The notes beneath the pieces are model-generated. The model made no database searches. It had not been told where the DNA came from and saw only the letters and a list, made by a program, of their open reading frames with translations. Of a stretch of 64,000 nucleotides of DNA, positions 52,675 to 64,000 are shown one piece after another. Within the stretch, counting starts at the first letter, position 1. Each line of letters starts with the position of its first letter. The DNA is from Symbiodinium natans (taxonomy: Eukaryota > Sar > Dinophyceae > Suessiales > Symbiodiniaceae): NCBI GenBank assembly GCA_905221605.1, contig CAJNDS010002321.1:48501-112500 (forward strand). The letters run 5' to 3'. A program made the translations under genes and the position numbers.

Positions 52675-53876
52675 GGGAGAACCTGCTCCGGTACCGGGCC
52701 CATCGTGGGTGCTACCGACCTCCTGGCTGCAGGAGGCGGGCAAGCGACCTGGGTCGACCTTCGCCACAGAGGTCGAAGGGCTTAAGCGCCGCCCCCCCTC
52801 TGTAGGGGGGCGGCCTAGGCCCTGAGTTTAGGGTTGAGGGTTTAGGGTTTAGGGTTTAGGGTGCAGGGTTTTTTCCCTGCACAGCTGTGGCGAATCCGCA
52901 TTCGCGGTTTAGGCTTTAGGTTTTGGGCCTTGTTGAAACATGAGACCCAAAAGCCTGAAGAGACACAGAACCTGAAGCCTCCCAAGCCCTTCTCACACCT
53001 ACCAAGCACCCCAGACCCTAAATCATCCCTAAATCCCTGAAAGCCCCTTAAGTCCCTCAAAGCCCTCACTTTGGCCAGGGCTCGGAGGCTTCTGAGCAAC
53101 TCGATGGCGCACTCCCAGAGTCCCCCGCCCTCCGAAGCAGCTGGAGTGAAGGTTAAGAGGTCATCACTCGGACGAGCCAGGCGAGGCCCACACTCTAAGG
53201 GGTTCAGGGCTGTCGGTTTGGGGTTCTAAGGGGCTTTAGGGGTTCTAGAGATTGTTGGCTGCCTGCGCGTAAGTTGCAGGACGTACGGCAGCGGATGAGC
53301 GCAAAAAAGGGGATTGCGCAGCAATGTTGGCACGGGCAGAGGCAAAAATGCTAGTACCTTCCAATATGTACACTCGTCGTCCTTCCTTCCTGGCTTCCTT
53401 CCTTCCTACCTTCTTTCCTTTTTTTTGGACAAAATAGGATTTCCTATTGAGAATAGCAGCTTTCCTATAAAATGGAGAGCAATTTGAAGTTTTCTCTATA
53501 AAACTCCCAAAAAAACCTTTGACAAATCGCCTTCCGGAATCAAAATCCGGATTGAGCCAAAAATGACTACTAGGCTTTAAGGTTTTATGGCTTAGGGTTC
53601 TACGAGCTTCTGACGGGCTTTAGGGTGTTGGGGGCCCCTGGCAGGGAAGTGTTCAACACCGAAGGTGGGTGTTGCCCCCCTTGCCTTCTCACACGCGTTG
53701 ATGGCTGCCTGGGCAGGCGGTTAATACTGCAGCATTGCTGGGGTACCAATAAAACCTGATAGTTTTGTTCCTTATTGGGTTTAAGTATTCATAAAAATGT
53801 AAAATGATTTTCAACAATGACCCAGAATAGGCTCGGAATCTGGAGACATTATCTAAGTGAAGCCCCACCCCCCTTG

Positions 53877-54025
53877 TCATGAGTCTCTGGCGTGGAAAGT
53901 CTCGGCAGCCACAGCCTTGCCACCATCGCGGAGCATTCTGCTCACCTGAGCGTCTACTTCCCAAATCTCGTCGACGCGGAGGTTCCCGGAAATGACCCGG
54001 CTGAGCTCCAGGCAACCACAAGGGC
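53877..54025 (-). CDS. Unidentified gene, C-terminal exon
   Basis: Acceptor TTCCGAG in phase 1, 48 codons to a TGA. Contains ELSRVISGNLRVDEIWEVDA and, after it, VSRMLRDGGKAVAAETF. Composition is protein-like and it joins in phase to 54096-54174. No family recognised. Confidence 0.55.
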
Positions 54026-54095
54026 CTCGGAATCAGGGCCCTAGAAAATGCGCTGGGGAGCCCAAACATTCTACACACCTCGTGTGAAACCCTGC

Positions 54096-54174
54096 CACGA
54101 GTAATGTTTGTAGTCTTGCGAAGATTCCGGAGTAGACGAGTCGCTTCCGCGAGCTCATTTCGTGATGATTGGAG
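54096..54174 (-). CDS. Unidentified gene, penultimate exon
   Basis: Acceptor GTTAAG, GC donor. Twenty-six codons including NELAEATRLLRNLRKTTNIT, a likely helix. GC/AG usage and phase fit the final exon. Upstream exons were not found. Confidence 0.5.
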
Positions 54175-54420
54175 CTTAACTCCGCACCCAGAAACAGCAG
54201 GAATTCATCATGCTTCAACGGCAGTATCGTAGTACTACTTGCAAGACAAGGAGACTTCCGCAACGGTATGTACGCATTCAGAATGGCAGCTTTTCCGCAG
54301 GAGGTTTCGCGAAACATGCTGGCGCAAACCCTTCTGCAGCCTTTCCCGTGCGGTTTCACGGGTCGGTTCCCGGAAATATTGCGGCACGCTCGAAGAAGCT
54401 TTAAGTCAGGGTACCTGGAT

Positions 54421-54535
54421 TACTTGGAGGTTCATGGGTACTTTTTCAGTGAGGTTATAGGTAGGGCAAGTATGGTTACAACCTTATTTCAGGCACCAAA
54501 ATCCTTACCAAGAAGTCCCCGAACCCTTCAAAAAA
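54421..54535. mobile_element. Family A element
   Basis: TACTTGGAGGTTCATGGGTA at the left, GTCCCCGAACCCTTCAAA at the right (decayed). 115 bp. Confidence 0.75.
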
Positions 54536-54732
54536 CAAGCCGCTCAGTCTTCAGGTTTCGAATTTGACTCTTGGCCAAGCCCGGTGAGCTTCAATCATTC
54601 AGGTTGCGAAGCGTTGCGCATGGGGGCCCAAAAAAACGGTTCCTTATTAAACCTTAAGACCCTGACACGAACCTCATATCCTTCAAGAGCCCCCCCCCCC
54701 CCAAAAGGGCCCCATCATTGGAATCATCTTGT

Positions 54733-54773
54733 TTGTTCTTTCTTTCTTTCTTTTTTTTTTCTTTCTTTCTTGT
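54733..54773. repeat. TTTC microsatellite
   Basis: TTTC units with a T run in the middle. Confidence 0.9.
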
Positions 54774-55091
54774 CGCTGTTTGGGCTTAAGGGCCCCAAGC
54801 CCCCGCGCAGTGCACGCCTTCTCTCTGTCTTTGCCTTGATACGGGCTTCGGCCTCTACCCAGGCATCCTTGTAAACCCTGAACCTTTAAAAGCCCTAATC
54901 AAGCCCTAAGCCCTAAACCCATCCATTCCTTTGGCCAAGCTCGCCACCCAGCGCCAGGCCCCGGCGCGTGCGCAAGCGGAGGCTGCAGCGAAGTAGGCCA
55001 CAGCCTTGCGAGTGCCAATCCGCAATCATTAGTTTGCCAAAATAGGCACTTGCACATGTGTAGGTACACAAATGCATATGTATACAAACAT

Positions 55092-55206
55092 ACATTACAT
55101 TACATTACATTACATTACATTACATTACATTACATTACATTACATTACATTACATTTCATTACATTACATTACATTTACCTTACCTTACCTTACATTACA
55201 TTACAT
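55092..55206. repeat. TTACA pentanucleotide array
   Basis: About twenty TTACA units with TTTCA and TTACC variants, followed by a TA-rich tract to about 55350. Confidence 0.95.
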
Positions 55207-55355
55207 ACATACATAGTATGTGTACATATATATATATACATACATATACATATAGGTGTATATATATATATACATGTCTGTGTGTGTGTGTTTATGTGTA
55301 TATACACACGGTGCACATCTATATAGACTAGATATATATATATATATAGTACACA

Positions 55356-55618
55356 TGACGGTTGTTCGAAATTGCTTCACGGCAAAACGACCATTCTTCG
55401 CGAAAAGCTATTTGTCTTTCGCGGGCCCATCGCGGACTTTCGCGGAGGCAATTTTACGCCCGTCTTCGTTACAGTACAAACAGTACTAACACAAAACTTC
55501 GCGAAAGCGTGATTTGTCTTTCGCGGGCCCATCGCGGACTTTCGCGGACCCTCATTTCCATTATCTGATGGTCGCCCCAGTATAACTCGAAGCCAAGGGG
55601 GGTTTTGAACAACCGTCA
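55356..55618. mobile_element. Element F, 263-bp inverted-repeat element with internal duplication
   Basis: TGACGGTTGTTCGAAA at the left and TTTTGAACAACCGTCA at the right are inverted ends. Inside, a 36-bp segment is present twice without change (55411-55446 and 55513-55548), each preceded by TTCGCGAAA. Rich in TTCGCGG/CCGCGAA motifs. Non-coding. The only copy in this window. Confidence 0.75.
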
Positions 55619-57033
55619 CATAATTTATGTAGGGAATATGGGGCGAACTCACGGTGCTTCTGGCATTATTATTGGGACTCACGGTTTGCATTTATAGCGG
55701 CTATGACCGAACGGCAGGGAGTCAGGCTGAGGGTTTGTCACCAGCACGTGTGGCATGAACAAAGCGGAGTTGGTTGCAAAAACAAGTTGAGGCCACACAG
55801 CCCAAGTATTGAAAACCGTTTTCATGGCATGTCACATGATGAAAACTTCGCAAAGTCACATTGCTAGACTGCAAGCGCCCAACTCACCAGCCTCGGCTGT
55901 CTCAAAGGAGAGCAGGTGTGTCAAGGCCTGGCTACCAATGACTCCGTCAACCACCGTCGTCAATCAGCGTGTCGGCAAAGTAGCAGATATGGGGTTGCAC
56001 ACAGGAGCCTATGGTCTGGCCCGTCTGCTGGGGCCAGCACACGTTGCCAAAGTCCACCATTTGCACCTGCAGCTGTCAGATCAGGACCGCAAAATGTCTT
56101 CAGCGTGCAATCATCACAGCACGGTCTGAAGATGGCATCGCCAGGCCCATGCTCAGGGTTCGGTCCTATGATAAAGGAGCCCCAAAAGCACTAAGTTCGA
56201 CTGCTGGCGAAGTAAGGCAAATCCCGCTTGGTCCCAGGCAGGCTAGCAAAGCTGATATCTTTGACACGGCCTGGCGAACCAGAACCAAGTTGGAATGAAG
56301 AAGAACTCACAAAGTGTTCTAGCGGCGACTCTCCGACCCATGTTGAATCATCTCCTCTGAAGAACCATTGAAAATGAAAGCTTAGCTCCGCACGTTTGGC
56401 TGCACAGCTCCTTGAGGGGTAAAGACTCATGTAAGTGCCAAGCTACGACCCGTTGTGACACTACTGCAGCAAATTATCACGCACCTCCAGCAACCATCAT
56501 CCAGTCAAATATCCGCAGCCTGTCAGATGAGACAGAAGCAGTAAGTACCCACGACAGTTAGGACGTCTGAGCCCCTGCAGGAAGCAGGCCTGGCTTAACA
56601 CCCAACGATTCATGCACTGCGGGGTATCGATGAGCGCCTGACGCCTCGTCCCATCGTGAGCATCGGCTGCATCCACCTATGGCGGCATTGCACCTGCAAT
56701 GCACTTTCAATGCCATTCGGGACGTGACTCGCGTGGTGTTCTGTGCGCATACTAGCCAGCATGCACTGTGCATGAACGAGTGCAGCCGCTTTCTGCCCAC
56801 ATCCTTGACTCGCGGGAGGATCTAGAACCCCCGATTTCGTCACCTATACTCGTTTGACTAGTGAGTCGTTTCTGGCGGCTTTCAAGGGGGATCACATTCC
56901 AGATTCTCACGGTTCTAGCTACCCAACCCCTAAACCTTAAACCTTAAACCCTAAACCCTAAACCCTAAACCAATGCAAGCCTGGCTGCGTCCTGGCGAAG
57001 TGCCCTTCGAAGAGCGGCCTGCAGGAATGACGA

Positions 57034-57219
57034 CTTCTTGGAGGCTCATGGGTACTTATAACCCCAATTCTGAGTGGTTTAGGGTTTAGGGTTTAGGGTT
57101 TAGGGTTTGGGGTTTGGGTTAACCCAATTATAAGTCTGCTTAGAACCTACTTAGGGGACTTAGGGGGGCTTATGAGTACAGTTGTAATTGGGGTTATAAG
57201 TACCCTGAACCTCCAAGTT
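57034..57219. mobile_element. Family A element containing a telomere-like array
   Basis: CTTCTTGGAGGCTCATGGGT and TACCCTGAACCTCCAAGTTG are the ends, with inverted GTACTTATAACCCCAATT / AATTGGGGTTATAAGTACC inside. Between them sit about five TTTAGGG copies at 57075-57115. Confidence 0.85.
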
Positions 57220-57284
57220 GTCGGGCGGGCTGGACCTTACAATCCTCCTCGACAGTTCGATGACTTGGAAAGATGATCTCCTGC

Positions 57285-57352
57285 TAGGTTTAGGGTTTAG
57301 GGTTTAGGGCTTAGGGTTTAGGGTTTAGGGTTTAGGGTTTAGGGTTTAGGGT
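57285..57352. repeat. Telomere-like TTTAGGG array
   Basis: Nine to ten copies with one GCTTAGG variant. Confidence 0.95.
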
Positions 57353-57540
57353 TTCAGGTCTGACTGTAGGAGCAGACGCCTGCTTACGCTTGCATCTCTG
57401 TTCAACGGCCAGCCTCCAGTAAGACAAGTGTCGCGTTCCACTGGCCTGAGCCTGGCGAGCTGTGGGCTCTTGCAAGAAGCATGACATGAGCTTCAGCCCA
57501 GCATGCAAGTCGTCATTGTCCCTTGTGCACCTATTCCGAG

Positions 57541-57628
57541 TTGCCTTCAGACAGCACCCTAAACCGCAAACAGCAAACCGCAAACCGTAAACCGTAAACC
57601 CTAAACCCTAAACCCTAAACCCTACACC
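57541..57628. repeat. AAACCGC/AAACCGT and CCCTAAA array
   Basis: Begins with CAAACCGCAAACAGCAAACC units and changes to CCCTAAA. Confidence 0.85.
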
Positions 57629-59174
57629 CGAAGGCACCCACCAAGCAAGCCTCCTGCTGTTGAAATCGCAGCATTGGTGGCCTGAGGCCTGGTGCGGGAC
57701 ATCTACGACTTCCAAGAAACCACCGCACCGCAACTTCAAAGTATGGTTTAGGGTTGAGGGTTGAGGGTTTAGGGTTTAGGACCTGGCCCCAAACTACCTG
57801 GAAACTACATGCTCTGTCAGGGCCGCTAGCTGAACTGCAAACGTAAGCCTTGGGACGATGGACATTTGACAATCTGCACGTGCATCCTCTGAACCTGTTG
57901 TTCACAGACTGTCGCTTGCGTAGCTACCATCACAAGCAAACCTAAACCCCGAACCCCAATGCTGCCGAATGCACCTCGGTGAGATCACACAAGCTGTCGA
58001 CTCCCTGAGTGCAATGCCCTTCACCCTCGGCCAGCGCCAGCGCAGAAGGCCAGCCGCCTTCTCCCTGGCCAAACAGCACATGCTCACTCATGCTGTGCAC
58101 TCATATGAGATTAGGCCTTATAGGGTCTATGAAACCTTGTACGACACCAAAGTCTTGTGGATCCCATCCTCAAGCCTCACGCTCTCTCTCTCTCCCACTG
58201 TCTTTCTCCTCTCTCTCTCTCTCTCGCTCTCTCTCGCTCTCTCCCGAAGCCCTATACCCGAAACTCCAAACCCTAGACAAGCCCGAAACGAACCCTGTTT
58301 TTCTGTTTTTGGAGGGGTTGCGTGCATCATGCCCACTTGCCCCGCGAAACCCAGAATCCTAGACCACAAACCCTGAGCCGAACGTCTCTGCACTGAACCG
58401 TGGCCTCGCAGGCAGAGACTGCTGCAACCAGGGCAGCCTCCGAAAACCGGATGTGCGCTGCCTCCCGGGGATGGCTTTGCAGTCCGTGTCTGGGACTCCA
58501 TGAGAGGGCCTAGTTGTTTGCTCGTCTTGCATTCTGGGTTCCGGGTGTTCGGGCTTATGCAAGAAAGCCTGGGGGCGAATCCGTGTAAAATCGTGGGGAG
58601 GGGGGGAAGGATACCAAAACCCCTCTCACATCTCCTTCAGCGTGGGTGGGCCTGCAGCTCTCTTGTAAGGTCCATGGCCAGCTGCCAGTCGCGACGCCGA
58701 CCTGAGTTGTCAGGGCACCACAGTAAGACAATCCTGACAAGGCTTCGTTGCACAAGGATGCGGATCAGTTCGCAAGACCACATTTAGGAGCCAGAAAGGG
58801 GCAAGGGGTGGTGCACCCCGTCCGCATCGGGCGACATTGTACCCCGACGGTGGTGAACCCCCCCCGCCCCCAACATGGCCCTTGTACCCACCACAAACTC
58901 CAGCAGCAAAACCCCGACCTAGGAACCACTTTGCCGACAGGCAAAACTTTCCCCGAAGAACTTGTTACAGCCGGCACAAGCCTGAACAGTGCTTGTTGAA
59001 GGTGTGCCCACACACAACACGCACAAGTCAAGGAACCACCCACCGGAGTTTCAAGGCTGTCGTTGCTTTTTCCATCCCGCCGTCCACTTTGCAGGGCCTA
59101 TGTCAGATTAGGGTTGAGGGCAGGGGATGTTTGATCACTCCATCACAGTTGAGTGTGGACTGAAATGTGGACGT

Positions 59175-59285
59175 GTGGGGGTATGTGGGGGGGGGGGGGG
59201 GTTTGGGTGTGGGGGTGTGCGGGTAGGTGGGAGGGTGTGTGGGCGGGGGGTTTGGGTGTGGGGGTGGATGGATGGGTGGGTGGGG
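59175..59285. repeat. G-rich GTGGG tract
   Basis: GGGGTGTG and GTGGGTGG units with a G run; spurious Gly/Trp and Pro/His ORFs cross it. Confidence 0.85.
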
Positions 59286-61167
59286 TGGAGATAGAAATGC
59301 ATTTCAGTCAGATCAGTTGCGGGGCTGGTCCGGATAGGACATTTATGGTAGCCTGCACAAACTGGAGTACCAATTCCACGCAACTGACCTTGTGAGATCA
59401 CCAACTATCGTTTTTCTCTTTTGGGTCCAGTTACAATACGGCCTCATGTTTGAGGGGAAAAGCCAGCAACCGCTATACGGCATGCATCCAGAGTAATTAC
59501 CCTATGCCGCTTAATTCAGGACACACCTTAACTCACCCCGAAAAAAAGTTTGAGCTGTACTCCCAAATGATTGAGGGGTATGGGCTCCCGGCAAGCAAGA
59601 CATCTGCGACCAGTAATTTCAATTCCATCACAAACTACAATCCAAAGCAAATAAAGACAACCCTGGCGTTTGGGTAAAACCTAGACCCCTTCGCGTACAC
59701 AATGCCGCTGCCAAACACGACTTGCGTAAAAAGTCTTCCCCCACAACCCTTGGGGGACCTTGCCTCCTGCAGACCAGTTTGGGGTTCAGAGAATAAGTCT
59801 GAGTTTCCTCAAACAAACCCGAAGCTCTCACTTCCTGCGCCAGATCCTTGAGGGTGCGGCAGGCAGCTACAGCAACGCTGTAAGGGAAGGCCTGGAAACG
59901 CGGAATAAATGAATCGGCCAGGCCGGGTCCACACACCACAAGGGCTTAAGGTTCAGAGTTTAGGGTTTATGCGAACGGTCCTGCACACGATCCTGATCAT
60001 CATCTTGGGGATCTTTACAAGGGAGGACTTACGAATTTGGGATGCTACAAAATCGCTCGCCTGCACTTCCTGCGAAGCAATCAGGGTTCAGGGTTTAGGT
60101 CGACACTCCGACTTCAGCACTTTGCCAAACCTCCGAACTATATCGGGCGCTTCCGAGTCGCCGTGACCGGGCCGCCAATACCTTGCCTCCTACCCTGAAT
60201 ATCAAAACCCCCCCCCCTCCACCCCCGAATCTCGGCCCGAACGAATCAGGGACCCACGTTGGCACGGACGCTCCAACGCCGCATCCGCTTCCTGGGTTGC
60301 GGGAAAGGTGCTAGTGTCTCAGGCTGCGGAGGTGGACAAGGCAACGCAACCCTCGGCTGGCCCGGTATTTTGCGACTATTACGAGTTTTTGCAACTACGG
60401 ATTATTGTTACAATCCTTGTTATTTTTTTACTACTACTTATTATCATTCAGTATATGATTACGATTGTCTGAGCCCATCTGAGACAGTTCTTAGCAGGGT
60501 CCTAAACCCGAAGGAGGCACCTACCTCGATCCATACTCCAGCCACGCGCCTCAGGCTTAGGCAAGAGTTTGGCGGCCTGAAGCCAGAGCATCTGCCTTTG
60601 AAATCCCGGGGCATTCTTCCAGGTCTAGCGCTTCAACTGGTTAGGCTTTACGGGCTTATTACTGTAGGCAAAAGCTTGAATTGAGCATCAGGCTTTGGAC
60701 GACAACAATCCCAGCTGGGAGCACAAGCAGTGGACGACAATTCGGGCTGATGCACGCGGCATGTCTCACGAAACCTGTACATTGGGGCAACTGCCTGCCT
60801 CTCCATGCCTCCCCTCCCGTAGCCGTAGTACAGTCGGAAGGCCTTCTTATGTTGGATCTCATTATGCCCTTGCTGCGGGTTGAAAGTTTTCATGCCGTCG
60901 CTTTAGCCTGGACCTGCTCTGTGAAGACAAGTTTGCCAGACAGGGGCCGGGAACATTCACAAGAACGCAAAGTCGAAGAGACGGCGCAAAACTGAAATAC
61001 TCTGTCAGAAGCATTTGCGACTTGTATGCCCATGTGTGCGGGCAGGCAATCATGCGCGGAACAGAGAGGGCGAACAGGATGGGCACGAAACGTGAGGAGT
61101 AGGTCGGCAAGTCGAAGGGCAAGCAGCTGGGATGGACACAAAGAGGCAGTACTGAAAATTCACTAGC

Positions 61168-61232
61168 GTACTTAGAGGTGGGGCAGAAGTAGGGTATCTA
61201 TGGGTATAACCTTGTGTAGGGTACTTATTTTC
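61168..61232. mobile_element. Family A-like element, left part
   Basis: TACTTAGAGGTGGGGCAGAA then GTAGGGTA and TATAACCTTGTGTAGGGTAC; no clear right end. Confidence 0.4.
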
Positions 61233-61301
61233 TCGGCCCGGCCTTTACGATATTAGGGTTACCTTTATTGGCGGTCCTTGTGATTAGGGGATATATTGGG
61301 T

Positions 61302-61385
61302 GGGACCCTAAACCCTAAACCCTAAACCCTAAACCCTAAACCCTGAACCCTGAACCCTGAACCCTGAACCCTGAACCCTGAACCC
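61302..61385. repeat. CCCTAAA array changing to CCCTGAA
   Basis: Five CCCTAAA copies, then seven CCCTGAA copies in one block. Confidence 0.95.
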
Positions 61386-61487
61386 ATGTTCGTAAGCCTT
61401 CCATGGCTTGCAGCAAGTTCTCTAAGCTCCGAGAGCGGCTCCGGCTGCATCCGCTCACCAGGGCCGTCCACGTCACAACCTCAAGTG

Positions 61488-61678
61488 TGGGGTTTAGGGG
61501 GTTTAGGGTTTAGGGTTTAGGGTTTAGGGTTTAGGGTTTAGGGTTGAGGGTTGAGGGTTTATAGGGTTTATAGGGTTTATAGGGTTTATAGGGTTTATAG
61601 GGTTTATAGTGTTTATAGGGTTTATAGGGTTTATAGGGTTCATAGGGTTTATAGGGTTTATGGGGTTTATAGGGTTCG
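61488..61678. repeat. TTTAGGG array changing to TTTATAGGG minisatellite
   Basis: Seven TTTAGGG, two TTGAGGG, then about fourteen TTTATAGGG nonamers. Confidence 0.95.
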
Positions 61679-62505
61679 CCTGCGGGTTTTAAGGTGCTTT
61701 AAAGGGTCATGCTGCAGTCTGCCAAAGGTGTAAAAAAGGGAAAGGGGGGACCACAGGAAGGCATTCTCGCCTTTCACAAAGCGCGGGTTGGTTTAAGGGA
61801 ACCCAAAACCAACAACAAGGGTAAAGGGCATCACGGGGCTAGCAAGAAGGTGAGGGTGGAGGGGAGAGGGGTTGTATTAAAGTCAGTGGATGGATTTTGG
61901 AGCAGCTGGGCCCTCAAGGATGCAGATCCCTTGTAACTGGGTCTGAGACATCCGGGCGCAGCCGGCCACGCCGCATCCTCACATGCTCGATTCTCTGGCA
62001 GCTTGCGTGATGTGGACTGCGGGAGTAGTGTCCGACATCATCAGCCCTTGTCTCGCTTGAGGGACGAACAAAACCTCTGTAGTCTTCCAAGTTCAACATA
62101 GTGAAGAGCCTAGACTCAGGAGTGACCTTGGAATAAAAAAGGGTACCCCTTTTGATTTTCAGGGGAGTATAAGGGAACCCCAACCCCAAAAAGAGGAAAC
62201 AAGGGCCTACTCCCGGTCCTAGCTGCTGCGAATTGCTATGATCCGACACGGACTGCCGACACCGTGCTCCTGCGGAGCAGCTCCACCACCACTCTCAGCG
62301 GAGCGGCGCCTGCAAAATGCGCATGTGCTAAGACCCCCACATCAGCCCCAAACCATGAACCCTGAACATCCTTGCAGTTTTGAGTCTCGCACGGCAAAAA
62401 GACGCCTTCTGAGGTGTGGGACCCCTTGCCAAAGCTCGAGGCGCTGGAGTCCAGTATTGTTTTCATGGAACGGATGAATGATGTTGCACCTGCTTTACTG
62501 TAGGG

Positions 62506-62546
62506 CCCGCCCCCCCCCCCCCCCCCCCCCCACCCCCCCCCCCCCC
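62506..62546. repeat. Poly-C run
   Basis: About 40 C with a single A; length unreliable. Confidence 0.8.
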
Positions 62547-62599
62547 TTGACCAGTCGAGGCTGGATTTTGCCCTGTTTAGACAGCCCCGGGGGCTTATA

Positions 62600-62872
62600 T
62601 TTGATTTTAATAGGGAGGAGTTTACATGCATTTAAAAGGGATCCATATGAACTTAAAAGGGATGAGCTTATCTGAATTTAAAAGGGGATCCACATATGAT
62701 TTTACAAGGGATGAGCTTATATGAATTGAGAAGGGATCCATATGAATTTAAGAGGGATGAGCTTATATGATCTTAAAAGGGATCCATATGAATTTAACAG
62801 GGATGAGCTTATATGAGTTTAAAAGGGATCCGGAATGAGTTTATATGAATTTAAAATGGACCCATATGATTT
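62600..62872. repeat. 46-bp tandem repeat, AT-rich
   Basis: About six alternating units of AGGGATCCATATGAATTTAA and AGGGATGAGCTTATATGAA. Unrelated to the telomere-like repeats and found once. Confidence 0.88.
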
Positions 62873-63366
62873 TTCCAAATTCGGAGTCTCCGGGCCGGGG
62901 CCTTGACATAAAACATGGTCCCAAATCAGTGCCATAATTCGGGCCCGAGGGGGCTCCTGGACCTTTCAAATGGCCTCCAAAAACAAGGTCCGGCTTAAAA
63001 CTCATAAGGCCCGGCTTTAAGCCAAGAGACCAAGGCATCCAAATTCGGAGCCTCCGGGCCGAAACAAGCCCCAAATCCTTCAAAACAAATGCGGGATTTC
63101 GGGGACCGTTTGGCTTTAAAGAGGGACTCCCAAACAGTCAGGGTGTCCTGAATAACCCGGCCAAAATGTCTTTAAAGCGGAGGCCCATAATACTAAACCA
63201 GGTGCAACATCAAACAACACAACCCACGGCCGCCGCAAGGCCTTCTTGCAACAAAGCCGCGCACTAGCGGATTAGTAGAGCCCACTCACCCCTAAACCCT
63301 GTTACAGCAGGCCTTGGAAGCGGCAGCCTGGTCCCAGCACAGGCGCGGCTTAAAGCAGGGCATATA

Positions 63367-63530
63367 AACCCTAAACCCTCAACCCTGAACCCTAAACCCT
63401 AAACCCCAAACCCTAAACCCTCAACCCAGAACCCCAAACCCCAAACCCTCAACCCAGAACCCAGAACCCTAAACCCTCAACCCAGAACCCAGAACCCTAA
63501 ACCCCTAACCCCAAACCCTGCACCCTTCAC
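63367..63530. repeat. Mixed CCCTAAA/CCCAGAA/CCCTCAA array
   Basis: About 23 heptamers. CCCTCAACCCAGAAC recurs as a higher-order unit three to four times. Confidence 0.93.
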
Positions 63531-63628
63531 CCTGCCTGAGCAGGCATTCAAGGCAGCGTTCAATCCTGGCATGCCGCCAGCACCGAGTAGGGTGAGGTTT
63601 GCAAGATGCTGGAGAGGTCGGCACTCCT

Positions 63629-63781
63629 TACTTGAAGGTTTAGGGTTTAGGGTTTAGGGTTTAGGGTTTAGGGTTTAGGGTTTAAATCTTATAAGTTTTA
63701 GGGACATAAACACAACCCGACACAAGGGCATCAACACACTTACACTTCTAACCCCGTATACGTACCCATGAAGCTCCAAGC
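63629..63781. mobile_element. Family A element containing a telomere-like array
   Basis: TTACTTGAAGGTTTAGGG at the left, CGTACCCATGAAGCTCCAAG at the right. Seven to eight TTTAGGG copies (63636-63690) start directly after the left terminus. Confidence 0.65.
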
Positions 63782-64000
63782 AACAAAAGTGCCGTATTCA
63801 TTTTCCGCTTTTGTTTACCAGCAAGTGTTGCAGCTTTGCAGAATGCGTCGCTGCGCACTGTGCAGACAGTACTGGGGTGGTTCTTGTATATGGTTCCTTT
63901 CTACGAACGCTCAAGACAGAAAGTCGAGCAAGAAGGGGGAATTTGGAACAGCGGCCACAGCCACAGACGAGTCCACGCAGGATGCCTTGCACAAGTATGC
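63782..64000. other. Right end of the window, nothing assigned
   Basis: A 64-codon minus frame (63798-63992) runs here without recognisable domain. Confidence 0.4.

Larger units (their letters stand above)
50300..53870. other. Gene-poor stretch upstream of clpB
   Basis: Contains five telomere-like arrays, a broken family B element, a GC-rich GGGGGGCCC region at 52340-52460 that makes spurious Gly/Pro ORFs, and a 20-bp palindrome. An ORF at 50676-50906 (minus) is unassigned. No promoter motif was evident. Confidence 0.5.
54536..63628. other. Gene-poor right part of the window
   Basis: Microsatellites, telomere-like arrays and inverted repeats. Unassigned frames near 56190-56430 and 56610-56840 (minus) and 57969-58376 (plus) have mixed composition, but no domain or splice pattern could be supported. 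Confidence 0.5.

Noticed and set aside
52194-52785. Gly/Pro-rich ORFs of 160-169 residues on both strands
   Set aside because: GC-rich GGGGGGCCC repeats keep both strands open; no domain and no codon pattern.
55050-55331. Ile-Thr-Leu-His repeat ORF
   Set aside because: Reading of the TTACA pentanucleotide array and TA tract.
50300-64000. Transposase or reverse transcriptase serving the short elements
   Set aside because: None of the frames here or elsewhere in the window shows catalytic motifs of such enzymes.

Overview
The window reads as nuclear DNA of a photosynthetic dinoflagellate, probably Symbiodinium/Polarella-like; the genus is inferred. Four things support this. The Arabidopsis-type telomere heptamer TTTAGGG/CCCTAAA occurs in about 45 short arrays. 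The introns of the best-resolved gene use GT, GC and GA donors with AG acceptors. There is an EF-hand/DUF4116 protein, a family I associate with dinoflagellates. The main gene carries a two-part plastid-targeting leader with an FVPA motif. Every gene I could rebuild lies on the minus strand. Exons are small, so most long ORFs are noise from repeats; exons were found by matching protein families and requiring matching intron phases.

Layout. 1-15.5 kb: repeats, inverted-repeat elements and a few unassigned minus-strand exons (3.2, 4.9, 10.9 kb). 15.5-17.2 kb: a five-exon gene for an unidentified protein with hydrophobic segments. 19.5-23.65 kb: a RING-H2 plus ankyrin-repeat gene, probably an E3 ubiquitin ligase. 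23.7-29.4 kb: repeats with no convincing gene. 29.4-50.3 kb: a plastid-type ClpB (Hsp100) disaggregase spread over about 41 exons. Every join I propose keeps the frame, giving roughly 1,040 residues. Its second-to-last large intron holds a complete intronless EF-hand/DUF4116 gene on the same strand. 50.3-64 kb: repeats, one two-exon C-terminal fragment near 54 kb and little else.

Non-coding content. At least five families of short inverted-repeat elements (about 90-150 bp, called A-E here) and one 263-bp element (F) are scattered through introns and spacers. About a dozen copies or fragments lie in ClpB introns. Telomere-like arrays occur in both orientations, some within a few bases of splice sites and two inside family A elements. 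They grade into 8-9 bp variant minisatellites. No rRNA, tRNA, CRISPR array or bacterial-style operon was seen.

The genes are not obviously one pathway. ClpB would refold aggregated plastid proteins, the RING/ankyrin protein would tag proteins with ubiquitin, and the EF-hand/DUF4116 protein may bind calcium.
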